A stretch of DNA of 64,000 nucleotides from Methylophaga marina (GCF_030296755.1 NZ_AP027741.1:1302001-1366000), one strand, 5' to 3'. Shown: positions 37,347 to 47,504, counted from the stretch's first letter. Notes: generated by a model not told the origin, from the letters alone. Numbers and translations: made by a program.

Positions 37347-38051
37347 TTAGTCCATGCTGGTAGCGGCAACAGATGAACGTTTTTTCCATTCACCACCCAC
37401 GTGTTGCCAAGTGCCATCCTCGAATAGTTCAAGAAAAATAGGCCGAGAGTGATACATGCTGAGTTGAGCAATATCTTCAGCATTGATGACCCCTAAATGA
37501 TAAGCAGCATGTCTAAATGAAGCGCCATGCCCTACACATAATTTCAGCTGAGATTCGGCTTTTCTGGGTATATCCCGCATCTGCGTTTCAATATGCTTAG
37601 CTACCCGAGAGCCAGCTGTCATCAATGACTCGGCACCTTGAAAAGGTAAACAAAAGTGACTATCAGACTTCCAACCTTCTGGTAATCGAGGATATCGAGG
37701 GTCAGTATTCACTATCTCCTCAATCTGTTTCACCGTGAGATTAGCTACAGAACCAACGCTTCGCTCAGCTAATGCATCATACGCTTGACTGCACAGTGAG
37801 GAATCGAGTGCCGTCTCTAAAATCAGGCGGAAAATATCGGCGGTTTGCCATGATCGCAACATATTTGAGCAATCAATCTGCGGCACCAATTGCCAGCCTT
37901 CTTGCAGAATAAGACGGCATAATTTCTGTGCCTCAATACACGCGTCGGTTTTACCCTGTTCCGTTAATGCGAAGGGCTGGTGCGCACTCGGTGTGTCAGC
38001 TAATTGCTCATAATCACCGTGCCGTATAAAACCGAGAATTAAACGAGACAT
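37347..38051 (-). CDS. Histidine phosphatase-family protein
   Basis: A 234-residue protein of the phosphoglycerate mutase-like superfamily. The N-terminal RHG motif is LGFIRHGDYEQL and the second His is in LKLCVGHGASFRHAAYHLG; the conserved arginine is in CSNMLRSWQTADIF. The acid-base residue may lie in YDALAERSVGSVANLT. The substrate cannot be predicted. It follows the SixA-Nudix gene after one base and precedes the metallophosphoesterase gene, so it is the fifth gene of the cluster. Length is slightly above the family norm. Confidence 0.88.
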   Translation of the reverse strand: MSRLILGFIRHGDYEQLADTPSAHQPFALTEQGKTDACIEAQKLCRLILQEGWQLVPQIDCSNMLRSWQTADIFRLILETALDSSLCSQAYDALAERSVGSVANLTVKQIEEIVNTDPRYPRLPEGWKSDSHFCLPFQGAESLMTAGSRVAKHIETQMRDIPRKAESQLKLCVGHGASFRHAAYHLGVINAEDIAQLSMYHSRPIFLELFEDGTWQHVGGEWKKRSSVAATSMD

Positions 38052-38052
38052 A

Positions 38053-38998
38053 CTAAGCCTGCTTATGAATGCATACAGTCAACGCCCGGATCATATCAAC
38101 AAGATCGGGCTTGTTTATGACTCTTGCTGCCGAGTCCACCACGAACCATTGGCGGCGCCGTTTTTCAGACTCCCACTGAGTATCATCAGCAAGTTCCGTT
38201 ACCCGCATTGGATACACCTTGACCTCACAGATTCCCCCACTTGTTGTGCTGAAAGCAGCCCAATGCATCTTCATGAATATTGCCTATTACGCCGGCTTCT
38301 TCCATAGCTTCTTTTAAGGCGGACTCAGTCGCAGACAGTCCCGGCTCAATAATGCCTTTAGGTATTCCCCACTTTTCTCTATCCTGCTTTGTGATTAAAA
38401 GTACCTGCAGCTGCTCATTATGCCAACGATAAGCCAGCACCCCAGACTGTTGGTAATAATAGGCTGGACGGTCACAATAATGCACTTGTCCATCACGTCT
38501 GACGGGGAATTTCTTAGGTAAATTCTTAGGTCGGATGAACGCGTTTAGCGAGACTTTATTATCATCAAAATGTAGATGTGCCAACGTCGCTGTTGGTAAG
38601 ACTTTATCATCACCAAAATCCGGTAATTGGTCTGCCACTAGCTCCACTAAGGCTATTTCCATCCCAGGGTTATGACCAATGATGAGAGTTAAACCCATAT
38701 TTTTTTGTGCTTTAGCAATAATATCCAGCACGGTAGCAGGACTGGCTTCATAGAGTTCTGGAATGGGTTTGATAAGACTAATGGGCAACCCTGCTGCTTT
38801 GAGGTTTTTTTCTGCCGTTTCCATTGTGCGTTTTGCCGATGACACCCAGACTTGTTCAGGAATGAATTGATGCGTATTTAACCACTCCCCCATACGCTGA
38901 GCAGCGCGTTTTCCGCGATTATTTAAAGGCCTATCAAAGTCATCGACGTCGACGGACCAGTCTGATTTCGCATGTCTTAGGAGTAGTACATCACTCAT
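38053..38998 (-). pseudogene. SixA-Nudix fusion with one frameshift in the Nudix half
   Basis: Residues 1-155 are a SixA-type histidine phosphatase: LLLRHAKSDWSVD at the N-terminus, then VSSAKRTMETAEKN and LTLIIGHNPGME. Residues about 180-310 are a Nudix hydrolase: LAYRWHNEQLQVLLITKQDR, then KWGIPKGIIEPGLSATESA followed by KEAMEEAGV (Lys replaces the usual Arg). The frame breaks at the five-G run (plus 38234-38238, in coding orientation HNKWG). The second part reads on in another frame as GGICEVKVYPMRVTELADDT to IRALTVCIHKQA. The offset fits one extra G or two missing G. If corrected the protein has about 312 residues. Known relatives act on phosphorylated nucleotides or polyphosphate-like substrates; here the substrate is unknown. 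Its start overlaps the HprK-related gene. Confidence 0.85.
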
Positions 38999-40089
38999 TG
39001 CTTTTCTTGACCTGCAGCCAGATACAAAGCGGAAAGCTGCTGAAAATTGACACCGCCCGTTGCCTCATACACAGCAATATTATCTAAAATGGCTAAGTAG
39101 GCGTCTTCATCCGCTTGATAATCGTCAGAAATGAACTCGCCCTTTACTGTTTGATAAAAAGGACCGGGTGACTTCAAAATGGCTTGTAATAAATCGCGAC
39201 GTTGACGTAAATTCACTCGATGTAAGCTGACATCACTTTGATCATGACGAGACCAATTCAGAATCAACAAGGCTTTTAATGGCGCTTCAAACTGAAGACG
39301 ACCTTCACCGTATAAAGCATCAATATCCACATCAAATTTTTGCTCTAATTCCCATAGTTCATCCTTAGATAAACTCAGAAAAGTCTGTCTCAATTCATCA
39401 GTTAATAATGGTTGCAAGCGCTTATTATTCACAATCGTCCCGGGATTAATGCGTGGTAATTTGGGAATACCATAAGCATCAACTCCTACAGATGTTTGTT
39501 TGATAAACAGACGATCATTGCTTAAAAAAGTGGTGTCTTCTTGTTCAAGCATCTCCAGCATCAAGGTGGATTTGCCTCCACCAGAAAAGCCTGCGACCGC
39601 AAAGGCCTCGCCCTCTCTCACGACAGCGGCAGCATGACAAATTAACGCCTCTTTTTGCTGTAACCAAGTCATGAACTGGTTATTAATAAAGTTAATGACT
39701 TGATTGTCATTTTCTAAACATGGCCCCATCGCAATCGCCGTATCCGTGCTTTGGTAAAACATCATGCCGGTTCTGACTTTACGGATAAGCCTGGCTTTAT
39801 CTAAATTGATATAGCTGTCTTTTTTGCCTGTTTTACCAGGTTCTCGCTTCCAGTCGATAAAGGCATTAGAAAAGTCAGGCGTATCACACTCAATCGCTGT
39901 GACTTGATAGGTTGGTATCGATACATTGCTGACTATTGATGAAAAATAAGCTGATAACCGTGCCAATAGCTCAATAGAATTAGAACGTATCCGACAGCTG
40001 CAAAAACCAAGGTCGATATCCAGTGCGTCTGGTAACGGGTGATAGTTCTTTAATAAAGACTCAATCTCATGTGGTATCTCATTCGTCAT
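38995..40089 (-). CDS. HprK-related kinase B
   Basis: A 364-residue protein. The P-loop AVAGFSGGGKSTLMLEML (residues about 168-185) and the region RINPGTIVNNKRLQPLL are the features of the HprK-related kinase B family, related to the HPr serine kinase but without its HPr partner. Further conserved parts include LLILNWSRHDQSDVSLHRVN and GGVNFQQLSALYLAAGQ. It is typical of GAK gene clusters. The phosphorylated target is not known. It overlaps the SixA-Nudix gene by four bases and is 15 bases downstream of the ATP-grasp gene. Confidence 0.9.
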   Translation of the reverse strand: MTNEIPHEIESLLKNYHPLPDALDIDLGFCSCRIRSNSIELLARLSAYFSSIVSNVSIPTYQVTAIECDTPDFSNAFIDWKREPGKTGKKDSYINLDKARLIRKVRTGMMFYQSTDTAIAMGPCLENDNQVINFINNQFMTWLQQKEALICHAAAVVREGEAFAVAGFSGGGKSTLMLEMLEQEDTTFLSNDRLFIKQTSVGVDAYGIPKLPRINPGTIVNNKRLQPLLTDELRQTFLSLSKDELWELEQKFDVDIDALYGEGRLQFEAPLKALLILNWSRHDQSDVSLHRVNLRQRRDLLQAILKSPGPFYQTVKGEFISDDYQADEDAYLAILDNIAVYEATGGVNFQQLSALYLAAGQEKQ

Positions 40090-40104
40090 GGCTATCTATC
40101 GTCT

Positions 40105-40983
40105 TTAGTACATGTTCGACATATAAGGCAGCAGCATCAACATCACAGCCTTCTTTTGCCCCCTGAACCCACCAAATGCAGACACCTCAAATACAATTGG
40201 ACCGTTATCGGTGATCGCCACATCCACAGTAGTAAAATCCATGTTGAATAATGACTGGGCTTGAGTCGCCATTTCAATAATCTCTGATGACGGTTCAAAA
40301 GCAGCATAGCGACCGCCACTGTGAATCGTGGTATTCCATGCATCACTTTGTGATACCCGGGCATAAGTCCCCAGATAGTTTCCTGCTAAAAAAACGAGCC
40401 CCAGATCTTGTCCTGACAGATTCAATTTTTGTTGAATATACATCACCGGATTGGCCTGTTTAAAAGCGCTGACTTGCTGACGAATCTGAGAATCAGCCTG
40501 CTTGGCATTGATTAAAGTCATGCCGCGGGCTTTAGTAGAAAATAAGGGTTTAAAAACAGCCTCACCATACTGTTTGACGGTATTTATGGCTTGCTCAACA
40601 TCCTCTGTAATACAGGTATTTGGCATCGGTATGCCAGCATTTTTGAGTGTTATCGTGCAGCTTAGGCGATCAATCAGACGTAACATCGATTCTACCCGAC
40701 TGAACACTCTTACCCCTTGTTGCTCAGCTACCCGTAACATTTCCAGTCGATCTAAGGTACTGGGTGAATATTCTGCCGATATTTTCTTAACGATAAGACC
40801 ATCTAGTTCACATAAATTAGTACCACGATACATCAGCTGCATTCGTGTTAAATCGAGGGTCACTTCTGACATATCGATCACCAAACGATAGCCCGTTTTA
40901 GCCTGAACTGCATCCGCCAAGGTTTCAGTGGACCACTTACCAGGAATGCCTATCACGCCTATTTTTAGATCGTTACTCAACAA
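40105..40983 (-). CDS. GAK-type ATP-grasp enzyme
   Basis: A 292-residue ATP-grasp protein, RimK-like. The visible core includes RLIDRLSCTITLKNAGIPMPN, the ATP-binding segment EAVFKPLFSTKARGMTLIN, PVMYIQQKLNLSGQDLGLVF, and the metal-binding end DVAITDNGPIVFEVSAFGGF. Enzymes of this fold join a carboxylate to an amine or thiol using ATP. In GAK clusters it stands beside HprK-related kinase B and a CofD-like protein. The substrate is unknown. The gene overlaps the PhoU-like/APH gene by 11 bases. Confidence 0.9.
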   Translation of the reverse strand: MLSNDLKIGVIGIPGKWSTETLADAVQAKTGYRLVIDMSEVTLDLTRMQLMYRGTNLCELDGLIVKKISAEYSPSTLDRLEMLRVAEQQGVRVFSRVESMLRLIDRLSCTITLKNAGIPMPNTCITEDVEQAINTVKQYGEAVFKPLFSTKARGMTLINAKQADSQIRQQVSAFKQANPVMYIQQKLNLSGQDLGLVFLAGNYLGTYARVSQSDAWNTTIHSGGRYAAFEPSSEIIEMATQAQSLFNMDFTTVDVAITDNGPIVFEVSAFGGFRGQKKAVMLMLLPYMSNMY

Positions 40984-42607
40984 ATATCTCCTTCACAGGT
41001 ACAGAAAAACGATGAATCTGTTTTGGGTGGGTCGTCAACACCAGATCTATTAGGTAACGGGCTCGATAAAACATTCGCTTAGCGAGTGCTTTATCCAAAA
41101 TAAAGCGGGTGGAGCTGGCAAACGCTCTGGCCAGACCTAATGCCAGCCTGATTTCAAAGGTGTTGTCTTGGTGTTGTTTAGCAAATCGACGGGCAAACCG
41201 ATACATTTCGATAGCCATTTTCATGATTTGTTTTCTTCGCTCTGAGTCTAAAATCTGCAGGCGATAATTTGATACCATGAAAATGGTGACATCCTGCACA
41301 TAATCAGTGTATTTAGAACGATGTAAATCGATGAAATTAATGCGGTTTTCAATGGGGTCAAAAATAATATTATCCACATTAAAATCGCCATGAATATACA
41401 CTGAGAAAGGCGGTGGATATTGCTTCTCCAACTGACGTGCTTGCTTAATGAGTGACTTCATTGATGGACAATCGTAATCGCCAATCTGACTGTTCGCGGC
41501 ATCAAATTCTGGGTGAATTTTATACACATCAGCTAAGCGACTATCCATTTGCTGCATGAATAAAGCTGGACTGACTTTTTTACGCAAGGTCTCTGTCCAT
41601 AACGACTCTAAGGTCTTCTTTAGTGCTTTAAGCGCCTGTTTTTGCAGTTTTTCTGACTCATTCACAATCACTTTTTCAAGGGTATACCCAGGAAGGTGTT
41701 CGATTAATAACGCCGCTGATTCGCCACGCTTTTGGTAGGACAAAATTTTAGGCGCTAAGCCTGGATAGATACTATCCCAGCTGTTCAGCCCCTGCTTTTC
41801 TTCTTTTAGCTTTTGCTTCTGACCGTCCTTATAGACCGCCATAAACCCCGTTTTCTCAGCGCCATTAGACAGACCTGAAATAGCCGTGCCAGAGCGAGTT
41901 TCAGCGATAGGGGTAATAGTGACATCACTATCACCTTTCTCCACATCACTGATCAAAGATTGAAATGAATAATACCGTTCAAAATTGATCGGCTGCCCCA
42001 CATTAGCTGACACAATGGTTTCGCTTATACGCAATAAAGCATCATCAAATTGTTTCATTTCATAAGCGACAAATAAGGCCTGCGTTAACTGTTTGGTCTG
42101 CGTCTGCTTTTTTAAAGCAGACACATAGCGTTTGATTAATCGCTGATGACTACTGCGAAGTCCTTGATTGATTTGCTCAATATCCAGCGCAATGCTTGAT
42201 TTCCTCTCAATCACCGCAGGTAGGATAAGTTTAATGGCTTGTCTGACCTTTTTTACGATAGCGATAAAGGCTTTACTCATCAGTGCTTGTGCATCGTGAA
42301 TCTGTTCTGATTGGGTAATACAATGACGACATATTTCAGCAATGCGCTCAATATCTGTGGCAATGAACTCAATACAGCGCAGACAGAATTTATCCGAATC
42401 ATGCTCAACACCAGCGGCGATACGGTTAACCGTTGCCGTATGAATACGTGTTTTTAAATTATAGGCATACCCGGCACGATCACGGACTTTGCGTGCCAAA
42501 GACGCAGAAGGATTTCTGTAATAACTCGACAGTGTGGCTAGCTGGGCATCAATCTCGACACAGAGAAACTGCAAATTTTCTTTTATCTCTGTTGGTATTT
42601 TTTTCAT
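40973..42607 (-). CDS. Fusion of helical PhoU-like domain and APH-type phosphotransferase
   Basis: A 544-residue protein. Residues 1-215 are all-helical with several Cys (FCLRCIEFIATDIERIAEIC), which resembles PhoU-type three-helix bundles. Residues about 255-540 are a kinase-like APH fold: an N-lobe with KTGFMAVYKDGQKQKLKEEK, then LLIEHLPGYTLEKVIVNE, the Brenner motif YIHGDFNVDNIIFD and the metal-binding FIDLHRSKYTDYVQD. The phosphotransferase residues His, Asp and Asn are present, so it may be active. It is the first gene of the minus-strand cluster and is divergent from the CofD-like gene with 56 to 107 bases between them. Domain naming of the first half is tentative. Confidence 0.8.
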   Translation of the reverse strand: MKKIPTEIKENLQFLCVEIDAQLATLSSYYRNPSASLARKVRDRAGYAYNLKTRIHTATVNRIAAGVEHDSDKFCLRCIEFIATDIERIAEICRHCITQSEQIHDAQALMSKAFIAIVKKVRQAIKLILPAVIERKSSIALDIEQINQGLRSSHQRLIKRYVSALKKQTQTKQLTQALFVAYEMKQFDDALLRISETIVSANVGQPINFERYYSFQSLISDVEKGDSDVTITPIAETRSGTAISGLSNGAEKTGFMAVYKDGQKQKLKEEKQGLNSWDSIYPGLAPKILSYQKRGESAALLIEHLPGYTLEKVIVNESEKLQKQALKALKKTLESLWTETLRKKVSPALFMQQMDSRLADVYKIHPEFDAANSQIGDYDCPSMKSLIKQARQLEKQYPPPFSVYIHGDFNVDNIIFDPIENRINFIDLHRSKYTDYVQDVTIFMVSNYRLQILDSERRKQIMKMAIEMYRFARRFAKQHQDNTFEIRLALGLARAFASSTRFILDKALAKRMFYRARYLIDLVLTTHPKQIHRFSVPVKEIFVE

Positions 42608-42714
42608 GAAGTTATGGGCATCTTAAAGTCACTGCAGTCTAGCAAAACAACTCTGAACAGTGTGTGAAACTATTGTTACACTATGCCAACACACTTATTT
42701 GCTTGGACAAGTTG

Positions 42715-43908
42715 ATGACCAAAATCCGCGTTTGTCGAACGGCATCTATCCCCGACCCACTCAGAATTAGCCGCTATCAAAAGATACCCGAGCTGGGGCC
42801 GAGAATTTTGTTCTTCAGTGGTGGTACCGCATTAACGGGGCTATCACGAGAGTTGAAAAAATTCACCCATAACTCCATTCATTTTGTCAGCCCTTTCGAT
42901 TCAGGCGGTAGCTCAGCTAAGCTAAGACATGCCTTCGATATGCCTGCTATTGGTGATTTACGCAGTCGCTTAATGGCCTTAGCTGATGAGACGGTGTTAG
43001 GGCATCCTGAAATCTATCGACTGTTCAGTTACCGTTTCTCAGTCACTGAGAATCAAGAGCGGCTTAAGCGACGACTACAGAATATGGTGAATGGCAAAGA
43101 TGATTTAATCAATGACATTGCCAACCCTATGCGTAAGTTGATTTGTAACCATCTGGGTTATTTTTATCAGTCCATGCCCAAGGACTTTGATCTTCGTGGC
43201 GCCAGTATTGGTAATTTAATCTTGGCTGGTGGCTATCTGAATAATCATAAAGATTTGGAACCCATCGTTTTTTTATTCTCAAAATTGGTGCATGTATTAG
43301 GTACAGTGAGAACCATCACCAATGATGATTACCACCTCTCTGTCGAGCTAGAGAATGGAGAAATTATTCATGGACAACATTTAATTACAGGCAAGGAAGT
43401 CGCCCCTATTTTATCTCCCATCAAGCACATTCACTTGAGCGAAACGTTAAATGGTAGTCGTCCCACCGAGACAAAGTTACGTAAACGAAACCGTGGTTTA
43501 TTTGAAGATGCAGATTTAATCTGTTACCCACCAGGCAGCTTTTATACCAGTCTGCTGGCCAACTTACTGCCGACCGGTGTGGGCAAAGCCATCGCTAACA
43601 ATGGGTGCCCCAAAGTGTTCGTACCTAACCTCAATAGCGATCCAGAACAGCTTGGCATGACGTTACAAGACTCACTCATGACCATCATCAAATATATTCA
43701 AGAAGATATCATTGATGATGCTCCAGCCAACACTGTATTGAATTATTTAATGGTGGATACCAAAAATGGACAATATCCTGGCGGGATTCCAACAGACTTA
43801 TTGCAAGAGCTCAATATTGAACTCATCGACGTTAAGCTAATCGATAAACGTCATGATAAAACATATGATAATAAACGCTTAGTTTCTGCTTTACTGTCGC
43901 TTACCTAA
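42715..43908 (+). CDS. GAK-type CofD-like protein
   Basis: A protein of 397 residues from ATG 42715, with GGACA about eight bases upstream; a GTG start at 42664 is less likely. The sequence LFFSGGTALTGLSRELKKFT and FVSPFDSGGSSAKLRHAFDM matches the CofD/YvcK fold, which transfers or binds phospho-compounds. Later motifs are ADLICYPPGSFYTSLLANLL and GKAIANNGCPKVFVPN, both found in this family. The gene is transcribed away from the PhoU-like/APH gene and shares a short divergent promoter region with it, the usual layout of GAK clusters. Confidence 0.9.
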   Translation: MTKIRVCRTASIPDPLRISRYQKIPELGPRILFFSGGTALTGLSRELKKFTHNSIHFVSPFDSGGSSAKLRHAFDMPAIGDLRSRLMALADETVLGHPEIYRLFSYRFSVTENQERLKRRLQNMVNGKDDLINDIANPMRKLICNHLGYFYQSMPKDFDLRGASIGNLILAGGYLNNHKDLEPIVFLFSKLVHVLGTVRTITNDDYHLSVELENGEIIHGQHLITGKEVAPILSPIKHIHLSETLNGSRPTETKLRKRNRGLFEDADLICYPPGSFYTSLLANLLPTGVGKAIANNGCPKVFVPNLNSDPEQLGMTLQDSLMTIIKYIQEDIIDDAPANTVLNYLMVDTKNGQYPGGIPTDLLQELNIELIDVKLIDKRHDKTYDNKRLVSALLSLT

Positions 43909-43922
43909 ATTATGCAGTCATT

Positions 43923-46877
43923 TTATTGAGCACGGATATCAAATTTCATGATGACCACATCCTGCTCGGCCTGCTCTTGCTTCACCATGCCAGCATGTAA
44001 TTGAGCCTCACTGAGTTTGGCCTGTTCTTGCAGATAAAGCATGACGGCCTGCTGTCTGGCTTTGGCCAGATTATTCAGATCTGCCTCGGAAATCACTTTG
44101 TTTGCGACTAAACGGGATTTTAGTTTGCTGTTATAGGCCAGCAAATCTACAGACGGCTCTTCATCATCGGCTGCCGTATTGTCGGCCATTACCTCCAGCT
44201 TCACTGCTGTTAGGTCAGGACTTAAAGCTTGTTCTGTATATAAACGCTCTAATACCGTTTGGCGACGGACTAATAATTGTTGGTCCGTGTCAGTCTGCTC
44301 TAAACCGGCTTTGATATCCTGCTCCACCGCTTTAAGTTGCAATTGTTGCCGATCCAGCTTCTCGGCATAAGGCGCCGGAATGTCTAAAATTAATTGTGGA
44401 CGTTGGACCAACGCTTCAGACAGTTTCAGCAAGGCTTCTTTTTGAGGTGGCGTGAGATCAGCTCGTCCCGCCTTAAACTGAATATTATCGACTGGCTGCT
44501 CATCACCTCCTATCAGGTTGGCCAGGAAGCGGAATGGTGACGTCACAATATTACGAATCGCATTAAAAATCGCGTTGCGAATAGCCGGTCCCATTTCAAA
44601 CTGAGGATTATTGACATCGCCTGTCACCGGAATGCTTAAATCAATCACCCCTTCACTATTTTTTAATAAGGCCACGGCCAGATCCAGAGGTAAATCTACT
44701 GCTTCTGGTGATTCCACTCGCTCTCCCAGCTTGATATCACGTATCACCAGGCTGTTAGATGCATTTAAATTTCCATTTTGGATTTCATAATTCAGTTTGA
44801 CATCAGCACGACCATCGGCAATTTTTCTACCTGCAAATTTGATGGTGTATGGGCTCATGGCTGGCAGATCCAGATTGCTGAATGACATGGCCACATTACT
44901 TTCTTCGGTAATATTGAACGGTGCCAGACTGCCTTCAATTTCGACCATACCAAACTCTTGTACCTGTCCTTCCAGATTCAATTCAACGGCCTGATCAGAC
45001 TCGGTAGAAAAACCACTAATCTGACCATCTAATGATCGCATTTCAGTATCAAACACAATTGGCAGGCTTTCATCGGTGAATCGTGAACTAGCCTTGTTTA
45101 TGATCACCTCACCAATAGATACTTTGTATGGCTCAGCATTATTTTCAGTAGCTGTGGCTGTGCTAGCGCTCGGTTGTTCTTTTAACAGCTGACGCAAATT
45201 GGTCACGCCATCTTTATTGATAAAGATACGACTGTACAGTTGATTGACTTCAATATCAGAAATAGCTAACTCTTTATTTTTGAGGGAGAAATCAATGGTA
45301 TTGATGGATAAGGCATCCAGGCTGAACAGTTTTTCCTTCAGATTCTGATTATCTATCTGCAACGATGATAACGCTAAGTCGCCATTAACCAAGAAGGCAT
45401 CATCAGCGTTACTTTTCAGCGAAGCATTAGCTGATAACTGTCCATTTTCCAGCGTCACCATGGCATATTCATTGATGTATGGCTGTAATGGCGTCAGTGA
45501 TAATTGGTCGATCTTACTCGCTGCTGTTACCGCCAGTTCAGGGAAAAGTTGTAGCTCGCCTGTAGTAGACAATGTACCGCCTGAACTCACCTTAATATTG
45601 GCGTTAAAAGGCATGATTTGCTTATCTGCAAGACTGAGGTTATTCAGGCTGGCAGTGAGATTCAATGTCATATTAGACGGCAATTGCGGTTGTTTATCTT
45701 CAATAAACAGATCAATATTATTCAGTCCGACTTCTGAGATAGCTAACTGTATGGCTGGCGTATCGTTAGTTTCTTGCGCGTCATCTGCCTCTGATTTGGG
45801 TAGGGCATCCAGTAATTGCTGCCAGTTAATCACGCCCTGTTCGTTCATGATCGTGACCAGTTTCGCCTCATTGACTGATACTTTATCAATGCTTAATTGA
45901 TTGTCAGGATAACGATAACGGCCCTTTTCTAGCTGCAGCTGACCATCGGCAATTAAGGCTTTATCCAAGCCTGGTTGTGCCACATTGAGGTCAAAGAGTT
46001 GGATAGCCGTCTTATTGATATCAACGCTAGGTTGCTGACCACTCATATCCACATCATAGTCCAGACTGATATTGACGACACCTTGCTTTAATTCAACCGG
46101 TAACTGCGCTTTAAAATAGCGGTACGGCGTCTGTAGATTAAATTGGTTCAGTTTGAGCTGACCGGCTACAGTCAGTGGTGATAATGAAAAAGTGCCCGCC
46201 ACTGATAGATTCGCCTTGTCTTCCAGCTCCATATTCAATGTGGTTTTCGCGGTTTCATCAGCTTGAGTAGAAAATTGATTCAGCTGAAAATTGATAGGCG
46301 ATATAACAGTTTTAAATGGCTCAGCAGGGACTTTATCCAGGTAATGTATTTCGCCGCCCTCAAAACTTAGTGTGTTTAAAACGACATGAAAGAGTGGCTC
46401 ATCGGCATCTGAAGTGGTGGAATCCGCGGTGACAGGTTCTGACTCTTCTTTTTCAGGTGCTGTTTCCTGCCATGTATTCGCCAGACGTGTTAGGGTATTT
46501 TCTGCCTCGGAATAACGCTGAAAATGCAGATCAGCCGCGTTAATATCTACTGTAGGAATACTGATATCACCTTTGATTAATTGGCTTGGATCGACATTCA
46601 CATATACCGAATCCCAAGCCAGAATAGGCTGGTTTTCTCTGGTTTGAATAGCCAGACCAGCGATGTTTAACTCAAAGGTAAAAGGGTTGAATTGGATATC
46701 CTGTACTTGTGTTTGCAGCTGTAAGCGCTGGTCCAGAGTGCTTTTTAGTTGTCTTTCTGCCAGCCAGGGCAAGAAATAAAACCCGGCCAGCATGTAAATA
46801 ACGACCAGAGTTAGCAGGCCGATAATGAAACGACGATGACGAAAAAGAAAAGTCTTAGCTGATGGCATGCAATTCAT
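43923..46877 (-). CDS. AsmA-like DUF748 envelope protein
   Basis: A 984-residue protein with one N-terminal transmembrane helix (about residues 17-35, FIIGLLTLVVIYMLAGFYFL), then long beta-rich repeats (for example FELNIAGLAIQTRENQPILAW, VDINAADLHFQR) and a C-terminal coiled region. The C-terminal half has the DUF748 segments LPLDLAVALLKNSEGVIDLSI and FRFLANLIGGDEQPVDNIQF. Related AsmA/TamB-like proteins bridge membranes for lipid traffic, so an envelope role is likely. The ATG at 46877 or 46868 could start it. It stands alone between the CofD-like gene and the ankyrin gene. Length is typical for DUF748. Confidence 0.88.
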   Translation of the reverse strand: MNCMPSAKTFLFRHRRFIIGLLTLVVIYMLAGFYFLPWLAERQLKSTLDQRLQLQTQVQDIQFNPFTFELNIAGLAIQTRENQPILAWDSVYVNVDPSQLIKGDISIPTVDINAADLHFQRYSEAENTLTRLANTWQETAPEKEESEPVTADSTTSDADEPLFHVVLNTLSFEGGEIHYLDKVPAEPFKTVISPINFQLNQFSTQADETAKTTLNMELEDKANLSVAGTFSLSPLTVAGQLKLNQFNLQTPYRYFKAQLPVELKQGVVNISLDYDVDMSGQQPSVDINKTAIQLFDLNVAQPGLDKALIADGQLQLEKGRYRYPDNQLSIDKVSVNEAKLVTIMNEQGVINWQQLLDALPKSEADDAQETNDTPAIQLAISEVGLNNIDLFIEDKQPQLPSNMTLNLTASLNNLSLADKQIMPFNANIKVSSGGTLSTTGELQLFPELAVTAASKIDQLSLTPLQPYINEYAMVTLENGQLSANASLKSNADDAFLVNGDLALSSLQIDNQNLKEKLFSLDALSINTIDFSLKNKELAISDIEVNQLYSRIFINKDGVTNLRQLLKEQPSASTATATENNAEPYKVSIGEVIINKASSRFTDESLPIVFDTEMRSLDGQISGFSTESDQAVELNLEGQVQEFGMVEIEGSLAPFNITEESNVAMSFSNLDLPAMSPYTIKFAGRKIADGRADVKLNYEIQNGNLNASNSLVIRDIKLGERVESPEAVDLPLDLAVALLKNSEGVIDLSIPVTGDVNNPQFEMGPAIRNAIFNAIRNIVTSPFRFLANLIGGDEQPVDNIQFKAGRADLTPPQKEALLKLSEALVQRPQLILDIPAPYAEKLDRQQLQLKAVEQDIKAGLEQTDTDQQLLVRRQTVLERLYTEQALSPDLTAVKLEVMADNTAADDEEPSVDLLAYNSKLKSRLVANKVISEADLNNLAKARQQAVMLYLQEQAKLSEAQLHAGMVKQEQAEQDVVIMKFDIRAQ

Positions 46878-46946
46878 TCATTGTGATGATGGAATCATTA
46901 GATAGTACACAATTAACTTTATCGTACCAATGTGTGTACTGGTGAG

Positions 46947-47462
46947 TTAGGCTTGCTGAAGACGCTCACGCGTGTCTGCCGCGCCCATCGCATCCGCCAA
47001 CATTAACGCCGTTTTGCCGTCATCCGTCCTGGCCTCTATATCAGCACCATGCGCCAGCAGGCAATCGACTACCGCCAGTTGATTGAACATGGCTGCAAAC
47101 ATCAGTGCTGTTTTACCATCTGGCGTTGTCGCATTGACATTGGCACCATGCTGAATCAACAAATCGGCAATATCTTTATAACCTTTAAATGCCACTCCAG
47201 CTAAAGGGGTTTGTTGACGATCATTGGCCAGTTCAGGGTCGGCACCATGTTCCAGCAATAACTTTGTCATCTCATAATGGCCATTATAGCTGGCCAGCAT
47301 CAACAGGCTATCGCCATTGCCCGTGCGAATATCCACTGGCAAGCCCATTTCCAGTGATTTTTTTAACTCTTCCGCTTTACCGTCACGCACTAACTGAAAG
47401 ACTAATTGAGCTAGCTCGTAGGTTTTCTCATCCATTTCTGGGTTGGCGTCATTTTCTGTCAT
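46947..47462 (-). CDS. Ankyrin-repeat protein
   Basis: A 171-residue protein with four ankyrin repeats: GNGDSLLMLASYNGHYEMTK, RQQTPLAGVAFKGYKDIADL, DGKTALMFAAMFNQLAVVDC and a final one beginning DGKTALMLADAMG. There is no signal peptide, so it is probably cytoplasmic and works by protein binding. It follows ETF-QO on the same strand after 42 bases and may be co-transcribed. The partner is unknown. Confidence 0.93.
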   Translation of the reverse strand: MTENDANPEMDEKTYELAQLVFQLVRDGKAEELKKSLEMGLPVDIRTGNGDSLLMLASYNGHYEMTKLLLEHGADPELANDRQQTPLAGVAFKGYKDIADLLIQHGANVNATTPDGKTALMFAAMFNQLAVVDCLLAHGADIEARTDDGKTALMLADAMGAADTRERLQQA

Positions 47463-47504
47463 TACAGTATCCTTTAACTCTGTTGTTAGCTATCCACTCC
47501 ACCC

